A stretch of 64,000 nt of DNA. It comes from Pseudomonadales bacterium. GTDB taxonomy: Bacteria > Pseudomonadota > Gammaproteobacteria > Pseudomonadales > Azotimanducaceae. The notes under the pieces are model-generated. The model did not search any database, had not been told where the DNA came from, and was given only the letters and a program-made list of their open reading frames with translations. Both the position numbers and the translations under genes were made by a program. Shown piece after piece: positions 53,980-62,921 of this stretch; position 1 is the stretch's first letter, and each line of letters starts with the position of its first letter. The stretch spans positions 3,906,001 through 3,970,000 of the forward strand of contig WLWP01000001.1 in assembly GCA_012103505.1 (NCBI GenBank), read 5' to 3'.

Positions 53980-55539
53980 TTACGCTTGCGGACCAGCGGC
54001 GATGATGCCGTCGTCAACTTCGAACTTGTGGAAGTTTTCAACGAACTTCGCGATCAAACTCTTCGCTGCTGCATCGTATGCAGATGTGTCAGCCCAAGCA
54101 TCTCTAGGGTTGAGAAGCCCTGCCTCTACGCCTGGAACGACGGTCGGAATATCCAAATTGAAGCCGTCTAAGTGCGCTGTCTCGACGTCTGCTAGGGCGC
54201 CAGACTGTACTGCTGCGATAATTGCTCTTGTCACCGGAATGCGGAAGCGAGAGCCAACGCCATAACCGCCACCTGTCCACCCGGTATTCACAAGATAGAC
54301 TCTAGAGCCAAATTCTTCGATCCGCTTGATTAACAAGTCTGCGTACACACCTGCAGGACGAGGGAAAAAGGGTGCACCGAAGCAGGTGGAAAATGTTGCA
54401 GCATAGGCTTCGGTCGATCCGACTTCGGTCGATCCGACTTGGGCTGTGTAACCGGACAAAAAGTGATAAGCCGCCGCTTCTTTGCTAAGAATCGAAACCG
54501 GCGGTAGTACTCCACTGACATCACAAGTTAGGAAGATGATGTTGTTAGGTTCGCCGCCCCGATTTTCAGGGACTGATTCAGCAATGTTATCGCGCGGATA
54601 ACAAGCGCGGGTGTTCTCAGTGAGAGTAGAATCGCTGTAGTCCGGAGCCCTGGTTTCTTCATCGATCACAACATTTTCAACGATCGCACCGAACCGTATA
54701 GCGTCATAGATGACAGGCTCGTTTTCCCGACTGAGGTCGATGCATTTAGCGTAGCAACCCCCTTCGAAGTTAAATACGGTGCCCTTACCCCAGCCATGTT
54801 CGTCGTCGCCGATAAGGAGACGTTGTGGGTCAGCAGAGAGAGTCGTCTTGCCGGTGCCGGAGAGACCAAAAAATAGTGTCACGTCACCGCTGTCGCCCAT
54901 GTTGGCTGAGCAGTGCATCGGTAGGACATCTTTCTCTGGGAGTAGAAAATTCAACACCGAGAACATCGACTTCTTCATTTCTCCGGCGTAACGCATCCCA
55001 GCGATGAGAACTCGACGTTTGGCAAAATTGATCATGACAGTACCGTCCGCGTTGGTACCGTCTCGGTCAGGATCGCAAACAAAATTTGGCGCGTTAGTGA
55101 TCTGCCAAACTTCTTTGTTGTGTGGGTTGTAATACTCTGGAGAGATGAACAGCGCCCGGCCAAATAAAGCATGCCACGCGTATTCGGTGGTCACCTCGAT
55201 GGGTAAATAGTGCTCGGGGTCTGCCCCAACATGGAGGTGCGATGTGTAGGTTTCGTGATCGCCGATGTGAATTTGCACGCGATCCCAGAGCTGATCGAAG
55301 ACATCCGGGGCGATGGGTTGGTTAATCGGTCCCCAGTGAATTGACTCTGATGTGGACGGCTCATCGACGATGAATCGGTCTTTTGGAGAGCGCCCGGTCC
55401 GCGCGCCGGTTTCGACAACTATTGCGCCGTTACTGGCGAATCGGCCTTCGCCGCGAATAACGGTATGTTCTGCAAGCGTTGCAGACGTCAAATTCTGATA
55501 GTTATTCGTCTTCGTCGTGGTGTCGATGTCTACGGCCAT
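53980..55539 (-). CDS. pckA: Phosphoenolpyruvate carboxykinase (ATP)
   Basis: Makes phosphoenolpyruvate from oxaloacetate for gluconeogenesis. The ATP-binding loop [13 protein letters not shown], the metal site LIGDDEHGW and the CYAKCIDLS segment are intact. A five-residue duplication ([10 protein letters not shown]) interrupts the usually rigid TAKVAGTE-type segment near residue 375. It lies below hslO as in E. coli and just above gshA, so gshA may be read from the pckA promoter. Confidence 0.95.
   Translation of the reverse strand: MAVDIDTTTKTNNYQNLTSATLAEHTVIRGEGRFASNGAIVVETGARTGRSPKDRFIVDEPSTSESIHWGPINQPIAPDVFDQLWDRVQIHIGDHETYTSHLHVGADPEHYLPIEVTTEYAWHALFGRALFISPEYYNPHNKEVWQITNAPNFVCDPDRDGTNADGTVMINFAKRRVLIAGMRYAGEMKKSMFSVLNFLLPEKDVLPMHCSANMGDSGDVTLFFGLSGTGKTTLSADPQRLLIGDDEHGWGKGTVFNFEGGCYAKCIDLSRENEPVIYDAIRFGAIVENVVIDEETRAPDYSDSTLTENTRACYPRDNIAESVPENRGGEPNNIIFLTCDVSGVLPPVSILSKEAAAYHFLSGYTAQVGSTEVGSTEAYAATFSTCFGAPFFPRPAGVYADLLIKRIEEFGSRVYLVNTGWTGGGYGVGSRFRIPVTRAIIAAVQSGALADVETAHLDGFNLDIPTVVPGVEAGLLNPRDAWADTSAYDAAAKSLIAKFVENFHKFEVDDGIIAAGPQA
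54408..54437. repeat. Perfect 15-bp duplication inside pckA
   Basis: CTTCGGTCGATCCGA is present twice without interruption (54408-54422, 54423-54437), adding five residues in frame to a normally conserved loop. Confidence 0.9.
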
Positions 55540-55690
55540 TATGTTTTATCCCAGAAGCTCTCTGCATTATGCCAGACCCCGCTAGTCAGTACATTGATTT
55601 TGCTTTTTGCTCTGTAAGGCTGCGGTAAGGAAAGGTAACAAAACGTAAAAAGTACCGGAAAAGAGCCATGGACTACGGGCAGGTGAAGAC

Positions 55691-56632
55691 TCAGTGGACG
55701 GTCTTCGATCCTGTTGTCCCATCCCGTTCGAGGGCCGCGACGTCAACGGCGTCGTAGGTGTAGCGGGCACCACAAAATTCACAGTCCACGTCTATTGATC
55801 CCCGCTCGGTGAGGATCTCCTGCAGTTCTTCCTGGGCGAAGGCACGAAGCGTGTTGTCGGTCTTAGTTCGAGTACAAGTGCATTGGTAACGCAAGTGTCT
55901 GGGTGGATGGAGGCGGCAGGGAAATTCGGAGAAAAAACGGCGTAGGAATTGTTCCGGTGGCAGTGCAGCGAGCTCCTCGAGTGTCAGTGTTGCGATCAGA
56001 ACTTGTATCGTCTCCCAGGCATCCTCCCAGGTTTGGCTCGCAATTTCGTGTCCAAGGTCGTCATCGGGTAAACGTTGCAGGAGTAGGCCCGTGGTAGCCG
56101 TTGGGCTATGAGCGAAGAACAGGCGAGTAGGTAGTTGCTCTGATTGATGGAAGTAGTGCTCGAGGTTTCCTTCGAGATCTGGGTGGGCAAGCTCGATCAT
56201 ACCTTGATAGGTTTGTGCGCTGTGCAGCTCCGGTATCAGGGTTAATGCAAGCTGCCCGCTGCCAAGCCAATCGTTCAGGTGCGCCGCTTGTGGCACGGAT
56301 GCTTGGTCCTCAACTTGTTCCCTTAAGTGAGCGATGGCGCGGAGATTTTCTTGCTCTCGACACTCTGCGAGTGAGCGGATGAGGCGCCCTTCGCCTCGCG
56401 ATTGTAGTGCCACCGAGCCGTTCATTTTTAGAGTATCCGCAAACATGGCGACCGCCGCGAGTTGTTCGGCGAGCAACGATTTGATCGGCAGTGGATAGTT
56501 ATGATGGGCGTTAGCATCAGCCAAAACGCGTTCAAGCCGGACCCATTGTCCCCGGATAGGTAGTTCGTCGAAGGTAAAACGAATGAGTTGATCGGCGACT
56601 GAAGCGAGTGTGGTTGGTTTGGCGCCAGCCAT
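55691..56632 (-). CDS. hslO: Redox-regulated chaperone Hsp33
   Basis: A 313-residue holdase activated by oxidation. The C-terminal zinc switch is present: C-x-C in YQCTCTRTK and C-x2-C in CEFCGARY, separated by 30-odd residues. The N-terminal folding domain precedes it. It shares one base with hslR (TAATG), indicating coupling within yrfG-hslR-hslO. Confidence 0.93.
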   Translation of the reverse strand: MAGAKPTTLASVADQLIRFTFDELPIRGQWVRLERVLADANAHHNYPLPIKSLLAEQLAAVAMFADTLKMNGSVALQSRGEGRLIRSLAECREQENLRAIAHLREQVEDQASVPQAAHLNDWLGSGQLALTLIPELHSAQTYQGMIELAHPDLEGNLEHYFHQSEQLPTRLFFAHSPTATTGLLLQRLPDDDLGHEIASQTWEDAWETIQVLIATLTLEELAALPPEQFLRRFFSEFPCRLHPPRHLRYQCTCTRTKTDNTLRAFAQEELQEILTERGSIDVDCEFCGARYTYDAVDVAALERDGTTGSKTVH

Positions 56633-57063
56633 TAGATGTCTCCAGCGTCCGATTTTGTCTTGAGTCTACGTAGGTCGCGGCGCTGTTTCTTGCTCGGTCG
56701 AGTGTCCGGAACCTTTAAGCCTGCACGCTCCATGCGTCTGCGTGCAACGTCTGCCTCACGACGTTCGATGCTTTCCTCGGTCTCACGGTAAAGGGTTTGT
56801 GCCACCGCGGCAGGTCCTCTCTTCTCCGATAATAAGACGATGACGACCTCGAACTGGATGTCGCCACGTCTAATCTCCAGCGTCTGACCAATGCGGACCT
56901 CTTTGGCCGGTTTTATACGCTGTCCGTCCGCGTGTACTTTGCCGCCCTCGATCGCGGTCTTTGCTAGTGACCTGGTTTTGAAAAATCGGGCGGCCCACAG
57001 CCAACGATCGATGCGCACCCCCGCACCGTTCGGCATTGCCTGGTTGACGTCAGTTTCAGACAT
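56632..57063 (-). CDS. hslR: Heat shock protein 15 (S4 domain)
   Basis: About 143 residues. The S4 RNA-binding domain (VRIDRWLWAARFFKTRSLA) recognises the 50S subunit with a stalled nascent chain, helping to recycle it. The tail is basic (RRMERAGLKVPDTRPSKKQR). I start it at ATG 57063, overlapping the yrfG end by 8 bp; the frame continues to 57129 without homology. Confidence 0.92.
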   Translation of the reverse strand: MSETDVNQAMPNGAGVRIDRWLWAARFFKTRSLAKTAIEGGKVHADGQRIKPAKEVRIGQTLEIRRGDIQFEVVIVLLSEKRGPAAVAQTLYRETEESIERREADVARRRMERAGLKVPDTRPSKKQRRDLRRLKTKSDAGDI

Positions 57064-57751
57064 GCTCAGAAGCTGGTAGGAGTTCGTTGAAGTGATCCAG
57101 AGCAGCAAATCGGTGCTGATCTGGATCACGTTTGGGTTTAGCAGAATCAGGTTTGGCGATGGTCAAAACGTGTTGGATGCCATACCTCGACGCGCAGGCC
57201 AACACCGGTTCAGAGTCATCAACGAAAAGTGCGCGGGCGGGGTCGAAGGGTTGTACGCTCTGCATCCCATTCCAATACGCAACATCCTCTTTCGGCGCGT
57301 TGAACTGGTTGCTCGAAATCACGGCATCGACCTCAGCCGAAATATTGAGCTGTTCATCCTTGACCAACAAAGAACCTGGATGGGCATTGGTGGCCAATAT
57401 CACTCTCTTGCCAACTGCTTTGAGCCAGCGCAAAAATGCCAAGGCGCCGGGTCGGTAAGCGACCAGGTTTGCCTTCTCACGATGAAGGGCAATCATGTCT
57501 AGGCCTGTATAAGCTGCCCAATAATCGAAACTGTAAAAGTCGATCGAACCACGTATTTTACCCATGTGCTGGAATAGGGTTTGGCGTGCTTGTTCGAGAT
57601 CCAACGACTCTTTCTTGGCAAACGCTGCCGGGACTGCGACGTTCCACACTTCATTGTCATAGTTCAGATCAAGCAATGTGCCGTCCATATCTAGGAAGGC
57701 GACGTCTATTTGATCCCAATCAAGGTGGATCGATGAATCTGTTTTTGCCAA
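57056..57751 (-). CDS. yrfG: GMP/IMP nucleotidase YrfG
   Basis: A 231-residue HAD phosphatase with motif I FLDMDGTLLDLNYDN, motif II ILATNAHP and motif IV ALFVDDSEPVL. The cap signature GSIDFYSFDYW is typical of YrfG. It acts on purine monophosphates. The start is TTG at 57751. The yrfG-hslR-hslO-pckA order equals that of E. coli. Confidence 0.88.
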   Translation of the reverse strand: MAKTDSSIHLDWDQIDVAFLDMDGTLLDLNYDNEVWNVAVPAAFAKKESLDLEQARQTLFQHMGKIRGSIDFYSFDYWAAYTGLDMIALHREKANLVAYRPGALAFLRWLKAVGKRVILATNAHPGSLLVKDEQLNISAEVDAVISSNQFNAPKEDVAYWNGMQSVQPFDPARALFVDDSEPVLACASRYGIQHVLTIAKPDSAKPKRDPDQHRFAALDHFNELLPASEHV

Positions 57752-57919
57752 AGTTGTGTTTGTGGTGATGATAGGTGGTCAAGAACGCATGATATCTGAT
57801 TGCGCTCACGTATTGGTTATCCAAAGTGAGTCGTTAGCCATGGGACAATAGAAATGGCACAAGAATGAAAGCGGGTGGAAAGGTTAAGGTTAGGAGTTAG
57901 GGGTAAGGGGATAAGGGAT

Positions 57920-57949
57920 GGACAAGGACAAGGACAAGGACAAGGACAA
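57920..57949. repeat. Hexanucleotide repeat GGACAA x5
   Basis: Five perfect GGACAA units stand 36 bp upstream of cysQ, within a purine-rich leader (GGTTAAGGTTAGGAG and relatives). In this position slippage could alter cysQ expression. Confidence 0.9.
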
Positions 57950-57985
57950 GATTAAAAGAATGGGAACGGAGACAACGGAGCGAAC

Positions 57986-58819
57986 ATGGAACTGAAGCTA
58001 GAAGCGGAATTGATCGAGATCACTAAGCAAGCCGGGGATGCCATCCTTGCGGTCTACAGCAGCGATTTCGAGGTAAAGAACAAAGCAGACGAGTCACCGT
58101 TGACCCAAGCTGACCTCGCGGCGCACGAAATCATCGCCGCTGGTTTAGCCCGCGTAACACCTGACATACCTGTGATCTCCGAAGAATCTGAACCGCCCAG
58201 TTATGATGAGCGCAAGACCTGGGGTCAGTACTGGTTGGTCGACCCGCTGGATGGGACGAAGGAGTTTGTGAACCGCAATGGCGAGTTCACCGTCAACATA
58301 GCGCTCATTCAATCCGGTCAGCCAATTTGGGGCATCGTCGGAGTACCGGTACAAGAACGGATTTTTATCGGCGACGTCGAGTCCCATAAAGCAACGCTAA
58401 TCGATGCTAACGGCGTTCGCGAAATTCGTGGCAGAGAAATGTCCCGGGACACAGATGAGTTAGTGGTGGTGGCGAGCCGCAGCCACGGCGGAGAGCGATT
58501 GGAGACATATTTGGATGAGTTAGCAACGCGAGTGAAAAGCCTTTCTCGCACCCCCGTGGGGAGCTCGTTGAAGTTGTGTGTACTCGCTTCGGGCGAGGCC
58601 GATTGTTATCCAAGGCTTGGTCCTACGAGTGAGTGGGACATTGGTGCTGCGCATGCGGTGCTTCGAGCGGCGGGTGGTGACGTCTATCAAACCAATCAAG
58701 ATGCACTGACCTACAACGCCAAGGAGAGTTTCCTCAACCCAGAGTTTGTGGCAGTGGCGGATTCAAGCTTTGATTGGTGGGGGCTACTCCCTGATATCCC
58801 GCCTATGGATGGAGCTTAA
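57986..58819 (+). CDS. cysQ: 3'(2'),5'-bisphosphate nucleotidase CysQ
   Basis: Breaks down 3'-phosphoadenosine 5'-phosphate, the toxic by-product of sulfate assimilation. A member of the inositol monophosphatase family: metal-binding motifs ISEESEPP, WLVDPLDGTKEFVN and WDIGAAHAVLRAAGG are complete. At 277 residues it is normal. GGAG lies six bases upstream of the ATG. It is divergent from yrfG, with a repeat-bearing 235-bp gap between. Confidence 0.94.
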   Translation: MELKLEAELIEITKQAGDAILAVYSSDFEVKNKADESPLTQADLAAHEIIAAGLARVTPDIPVISEESEPPSYDERKTWGQYWLVDPLDGTKEFVNRNGEFTVNIALIQSGQPIWGIVGVPVQERIFIGDVESHKATLIDANGVREIRGREMSRDTDELVVVASRSHGGERLETYLDELATRVKSLSRTPVGSSLKLCVLASGEADCYPRLGPTSEWDIGAAHAVLRAAGGDVYQTNQDALTYNAKESFLNPEFVAVADSSFDWWGLLPDIPPMDGA

Positions 58820-59037
58820 GCTCAGAACATAGGTGCGATATTTGCCTGACACGGAATCGTTTGAAAACACCGATTTCGTACAAATTGTGCGCCTTAAGTT
58901 GATTGTTGGCACATTTGCGGGGCGCGCAAAGAATTGATGTTGAACGGGCGGAGCGGGGAAAGATGCAGCAGGTCGGGGTTTGGCCTCAACTAGCCGAGCT
59001 GTACGTTGGCGTACTCGCCCTGCCGAGGAGAATAACA

Positions 59038-59053
59038 CTGTATATACATACAG
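59038..59053. promoter_or_regulatory. LexA (SOS) box
   Basis: CTG-TATATACATA-CAG is an excellent match to the gammaproteobacterial LexA consensus (CTG-N10-CAG with an alternating TA core; one base away from CTGTATATATATACAG). It lies in a 637-bp region without a recognised gene. Its target could be on either strand. Confidence 0.75.
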
Positions 59054-59456
59054 CTTCAGCTAGTGAGGGTTGCTAGGATACAGAAAAAATCTGTAAAAAA
59101 AAAGGCCTTTTGGAACGCTTTTTTTTACCGCCAGAAAATCTCTTTGCGGTTCAACCATTTACCCTTTGGGCTTCCATAATTCTTTCACTTTTTGATGTCG
59201 TTCAAAGTGAGGAAAACTTACAAAACTCAGACACTTTCGCTGGTAACAACCATTCTTTCTGATGGAAAAGTCAGGCACACTAACTGACAAATGTCCTCAC
59301 GACGAGGGCAATAATACCTGCACTATGGGTCGAAAAATGGGCATTCAAGGGACCAACAAAAAGAGTCTCTAATTGTCGAATTAGATAGAAAATACAAGGA
59401 CTTACACTCTGTACCCGGACGCACAGGTCAAAACCAGTCCGCCGTGGGAGACGTCC
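59054..59456. other. Non-coding region downstream of the LexA box
   Basis: This holds ACAGAAAAAATCTGT (59081-59095), poly-A and poly-T runs around the perfect palindrome AAAAGGCCTTTT (59100-59111), and a hairpin with 7-bp arms (TCACTTT 59185-59191 / AAAGTGA 59204-59210). A 30-codon frame from ATG 59195 has no family resemblance. The 220 bp before the box likewise show no convincing gene. Confidence 0.5.
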
Positions 59457-59651
59457 GTGGACCAGTTTGCTGAGGAGCACACAGAGCTGCGAAGGCTAGA
59501 AACGCTAGATTCGCACACCAGTGGTTATGCGCATGGGGGAGAAGTATCTGAGGCGCCGAAAGAGGGCGTTTACAGGTTTGTCGCATACGCGAGCCCTTAC
59601 CTATTTTGGGCCACTGTGCTGGGACTCAGTGCGGGGATTCTATTGATCTAA
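59457..59651 (+). CDS. Small single-pass membrane protein, hypothetical
   Basis: A 64-residue frame with a polar, acidic N-terminal half and one hydrophobic segment at the very C-terminus (YLFWATVLGLSAGILLI). The start is GTG, preceded by GGGAGACG. The first convincing frame downstream of the LexA box in that direction, 400 bp away. The tail-anchored layout with a charged soluble part is plausible for a small regulatory membrane protein. No family recognised; overlaps the convergent gene by 26 bp. Confidence 0.4.
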   Translation: MDQFAEEHTELRRLETLDSHTSGYAHGGEVSEAPKEGVYRFVAYASPYLFWATVLGLSAGILLI

Positions 59652-60039
59652 TCGGCTCGACGAATTCGTTGCGGATAAGCCATCGGATTGCGTGATCAAA
59701 ATAGTCGAACAACTCCGTCCGCGGCAGCTGACATGTGAGATGAAAGATCGCAGCCATACGGAACCGATCTAGCTCATCGTCCACCAAAACCGCGATCGAT
59801 GCCTCAATTTTTGGCCGATAGGTGCTGAGCAAAAAACGCTCGAGCGTCAAAAAATCGTGCGCAGCTGGCGCATTACTCGAAAGCCCGCGAAGGTCTATGA
59901 GTTGGGGAAGGCCAGGGTCAAATTCAGGATGTTCCAGGACCGACCGAAAGGTTGAAGTGGCCTCGATAGCATCGACATCTTCTGAGCCTGAGACGGTGAT
60001 TAGCCCGTCGTCTTGATTGATATGGAAGCCGGTTGGCAT
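59626..60039 (-). CDS. STAS/SpoIIAA-like hypothetical protein
   Basis: A 137-residue soluble protein. The pattern LITVSGSEDVDAIEA, then LPQLIDLRGLSSNAPA, resembles the beta-alpha layout of SpoIIAA/STAS-like domains in which a residue after the DLRG strand can be phosphorylated. No partner kinase or sigma factor is nearby. A 7-bp inverted repeat stands just before the start. Assigned by pattern only. Confidence 0.6.
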   Translation of the reverse strand: MPTGFHINQDDGLITVSGSEDVDAIEATSTFRSVLEHPEFDPGLPQLIDLRGLSSNAPAAHDFLTLERFLLSTYRPKIEASIAVLVDDELDRFRMAAIFHLTCQLPRTELFDYFDHAIRWLIRNEFVEPIRSIESPH

Positions 60040-60065
60040 CTACGTTGAGTCCTGTTGCAACGATA

Positions 60066-60084
60066 CTATCAATATAGTTGATAG
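60066..60084. promoter_or_regulatory. Operator-like inverted repeat upstream of the STAS-like gene
   Basis: CTATCAA-TATAG-TTGATAG has perfect 7-bp arms and a 5-base spacer. It ends 27 bp before the translation start of the STAS-like gene. No regulator can be named. The rest of the gap to 60356 carries no gene apart from the repeat at 60296-60340. Confidence 0.55.
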
Positions 60085-60295
60085 ACTCAGAAAAACTGTG
60101 CGCTTGCTTCCAGAGTCATAGCTTGCAAAATTAGAGCCGCTCAAACTAGTTAAGCAAATCGCGACAAAGACGGCTAAGTGATCCCCGGCAAACCCATGGC
60201 GACAAGATTCCCGGCAGCTGGAAATCATTCCGCAAGATAGAAGGTACCTAGAATTCAGGCTGCTAGATAGCGGGCAGTTAGATATAAAGCAGAAA

Positions 60296-60340
60296 CACAA
60301 ATAGCAGAATCACAAATAGCAGAATCACAAATAGCAGAAG
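60296..60340. repeat. 15-bp tandem repeat before the flavoprotein gene
   Basis: CACAAATAGCAGAAT occurs at 60296-60310 and 60311-60325 and once more with its last base changed (60326-60340). It ends 16 bp before the ATG of the acyl-CoA-dehydrogenase-fold gene, spanning its likely leader. Confidence 0.88.
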
Positions 60341-60356
60341 GATATGTGGCGGCAAG

Positions 60357-61505
60357 ATGGTGACAAACACACTTCGAGAAACACTCGTCGCGAACGCGCA
60401 AGGCATTGCTGACACGCTGATTGAGCATGCGCCATGGGCTGAAATAAACGGGCGACTTCATGATGAAGCAGTTGCAGCCTTGGTTGGCGCGGGGATCCCT
60501 CGGCTTTATCTGCCTGAGGCGTTAGGTGGCTTAGCTGTTGATCCTGTCACTTGTGCGCAGGTCGCAGAGACGCTCGCTGACGCAGACACCGCTGCAGCCT
60601 GGCATGTCATGGTATTCAACGCCGCAAGAATTATGGGCGCGAGTTGGCCAGGGGCGATGGTGAGTCGCCTTTGGCTAGAAAATCCGGACACGTTGGTGGC
60701 TGCAAGTGGCCATACGCCATTGGTCGGCAAACAAGAGTCAGGTGGCTATCGAGTATCCGGTACCAATTCTTTCGTTAGTGGTTGCCACCATGCCGACTAC
60801 ATGATGGCGCCGATGATATGTGACGGCAATATGAGCTTCGCCGTTGTCCCGATGACTGAGTGCCGCATAGAGGACAACTGGGACACGCTTGGTATGCGGG
60901 GCACGGGGAGCAATGATGTCACCGTTGAAAACGTACTTATTGATGCCGATATGGTTGCTTGGCACGGCGAGGCAATCACGATCAACGAGTACTACGATGG
61001 CCAGCTGTATCGCTGCCCATCACGCTTGGTGTTTGCGACCTATATTCCAGTTGCGTTGAGCCTCGCTCGTAGGGCACTGGCAGAGCTTGTTTCGTTGGCC
61101 AAGAACAAAGTGCCGTACGCGAGCGACGCAAAGTTGAAAAATCGCGTAGTAGCACAGATGCATTACGGGCGTGGCCTAGCGAAGTTTCGTAGTACGCATG
61201 CGTATTTTTACGCGACCTTGGACTCAGTGTGGCAGCAAGCTGGTGAGGGACATGAATTTAACGCTGAGGACCGTGCCGACTTGTACCTTGCTGGCACTCA
61301 CACCATGCAAGCTTGTGCTGAGATCGTGCGGCATGTTGCTGATGCGGCTGGATCAAGCGTACTGACCAGAGGCCAGCCGCTGGAACGGATCGTCCGCGAT
61401 ATGGAGACGCTCAAACACCACGGTTTTGCTAACGAGTCTCGTTACGCCAGTGTGGCGCAGGTCCTGTGGGGCGCTGAGCTCGATTACCCGCTCCTGCTTA
61501 GATAG
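60357..61505 (+). CDS. Acyl-CoA dehydrogenase-fold flavoprotein (monooxygenase-like)
   Basis: A 382-residue protein of the acyl-CoA dehydrogenase superfamily: N-terminal helical domain (GIPRLYLPEALGG), middle beta domain (SGTNSFVSGCHHADYM; DNWDTLGMRGTGSNDV) and C-terminal helical domain. The usual catalytic Glu is not evident, and the SGCHHADY stretch resembles the HsaA/HpaB/DszC-type flavin monooxygenases. It would then need a separate flavin reductase; none adjoins. Followed 25 bp later by the ketopantoate-reductase-like gene, a likely operon. Confidence 0.78.
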   Translation: MVTNTLRETLVANAQGIADTLIEHAPWAEINGRLHDEAVAALVGAGIPRLYLPEALGGLAVDPVTCAQVAETLADADTAAAWHVMVFNAARIMGASWPGAMVSRLWLENPDTLVAASGHTPLVGKQESGGYRVSGTNSFVSGCHHADYMMAPMICDGNMSFAVVPMTECRIEDNWDTLGMRGTGSNDVTVENVLIDADMVAWHGEAITINEYYDGQLYRCPSRLVFATYIPVALSLARRALAELVSLAKNKVPYASDAKLKNRVVAQMHYGRGLAKFRSTHAYFYATLDSVWQQAGEGHEFNAEDRADLYLAGTHTMQACAEIVRHVADAAGSSVLTRGQPLERIVRDMETLKHHGFANESRYASVAQVLWGAELDYPLLLR

Positions 61506-61530
61506 GGCCAACATCAAGGAACACCGAGAC

Positions 61531-62505
61531 ATGCATTTCATCATCTACGGCGCAGGCGGAATTGGTGCCACGATTGGCGCTCGTCTTTTTCAGCAGGGCG
61601 AGCAGGTCACCTTGATTGCTCGTGGTGCGCACAAAGAACGTTTGCAAGCAGAGGGGCTCAAGTTTGTGAGTCCTGATGGGCAAGTCCAGCTTTCGATTCC
61701 CACTGTCGGCCATCCTGAGGAACTGGACCTTAATGACTCAAACGCTTTCGTCATGCTTTGCATGAAGTCTCAGCATACGGAAGATGCACTGCGTGCAGTG
61801 GCAGGACGACTGCACCAACAAGCGGGGATTACTTGCGTGCAAAATGGTGTAGCGAACGAGCGAATGAGCCTGCGCTATTTCAAGAACACCTATGCGACGG
61901 TTGTGAACCTCCCCGCGATGCACTTAGAACCTGGAGAGGTCGTGACCCATGCAACTGGAGTCGGAGGCATTCTGGATACAGGTTGTTATCCTGGCGGTGT
62001 TGATGCTCGCGCGGAGGTGGTCACACAAGCTTTGACCAAGGCAGGATTTAGCGCAGAGCCAGATGGTCGGGTCATGCGCCAAAAGTACGCCAAGCTCTTG
62101 GTGAATCTTGGCAACATTGTTCAAGCGGGTTTCAAGGAGGGTGAAGACACCAAACGAATCACCAAAGTGATGAGGGATGAGGCGCTGGCTTGCTATGAGG
62201 CAGGTGGCATTGATTGCGCATCACGGGATGAGGTACGTGATCGTCGCGCGGCGGGCTACCGTTTGGAAGACATTCCAGGCTATGAGCGAACGGCAGGTTC
62301 CTCTTGGCAATCTTTGGCTCGTGGCACTGGTGACATAGAGACGGAATTCCTAAACGGTGAGATCAGCCTGTTGGGCAGATTGCATGGTGTCGACACACCC
62401 TATAATGATGCGGCGGTCGAAATCGCCCGACGAAGTGTCACGCAGTCTCTAGGTCCTCGATATTTTTCCCAAAACGACTTCATGACGATAGCTCACCAAC
62501 TGTAA
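61531..62505 (+). CDS. Ketopantoate reductase family (ApbA/PanE-like)
   Basis: A 324-residue NADP-dependent 2-hydroxyacid-type reductase. The dinucleotide loop FIIYGAGGIGATIGARL is at the N-terminus, followed by CMKSQHTEDAL (catalytic Lys in the K-x-x-T/Q motif) and KYAKLLVNLGN (central domain Lys). The frame is open to 61426, but ATG 61531 has AAGGA ten bases upstream and begins the first beta strand. No other pantothenate gene is nearby, so a different keto-acid substrate is possible. Confidence 0.85.
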   Translation: MHFIIYGAGGIGATIGARLFQQGEQVTLIARGAHKERLQAEGLKFVSPDGQVQLSIPTVGHPEELDLNDSNAFVMLCMKSQHTEDALRAVAGRLHQQAGITCVQNGVANERMSLRYFKNTYATVVNLPAMHLEPGEVVTHATGVGGILDTGCYPGGVDARAEVVTQALTKAGFSAEPDGRVMRQKYAKLLVNLGNIVQAGFKEGEDTKRITKVMRDEALACYEAGGIDCASRDEVRDRRAAGYRLEDIPGYERTAGSSWQSLARGTGDIETEFLNGEISLLGRLHGVDTPYNDAAVEIARRSVTQSLGPRYFSQNDFMTIAHQL

Positions 62506-62519
62506 ACGACTGTGGTGAG

Positions 62520-62921
62520 CTAACAGAATTGGCGTTTGAGAGATTTGTTTCGCGCCTCATCTCGATCAAGGCTTGCCTCTTCACTGATTCGATATCCGCT
62601 TCTCCTTTGCGCACGAAGATCTTTGAGTGCGGCCGTCGCGGCTTGGCACTTGGCTTTGTTTTCGTTTGGAAGATATCGACGTGTGGACTTCGGTCGCGGC
62701 ACGCGCTTTGTTTTATCAACTGAAGTCTTTGCGAATTCAAGGATCGACAACTCTCCCTTTTGCCAGGGAATCGAATGTGCATCGACTGGACAGGGCAGAT
62801 CGGTAAAGAGCAATGAACCATCTGCTTGTGCGCAGTGTGTGATGTCGCCTGCCCTCAGATTCGTTGCGTGGGTAGTCGCGTTATTGGCCGTGAGTATGAT
62901 GACTAGGATGAGCGTGTTCAT
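62520..62921 (-). CDS. DUF4124-like exported protein
   Basis: About 133 residues with a short signal peptide (LILVIILTANNATTHA), then ITHCAQADGSLLFTDLPCP, the usual start of DUF4124 envelope proteins. A basic region (RVPRPKSTRRYLPN) and a Cys-terminated helix follow; four cysteines could form two disulfides. ATG 62921 is preferred over 62948 as it begins the signal peptide. Convergent with the preceding gene. Function unknown. Confidence 0.65.
   Translation of the reverse strand: MNTLILVIILTANNATTHATNLRAGDITHCAQADGSLLFTDLPCPVDAHSIPWQKGELSILEFAKTSVDKTKRVPRPKSTRRYLPNENKAKCQAATAALKDLRAQRRSGYRISEEASLDRDEARNKSLKRQFC

Noticed and set aside
58784..59038. 84-residue minus-strand frame possibly controlled by the LexA box
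   Set aside because: Its GTG start is inside the LexA box, it overlaps the end of cysQ, and composition shows no domain or homology-like pattern.
60255..60461. 68-residue minus-strand frame with SAICD repeats
   Set aside because: The repeat peptide comes from the 15-bp DNA repeat and the frame overlaps the flavoprotein gene start; no coding evidence.
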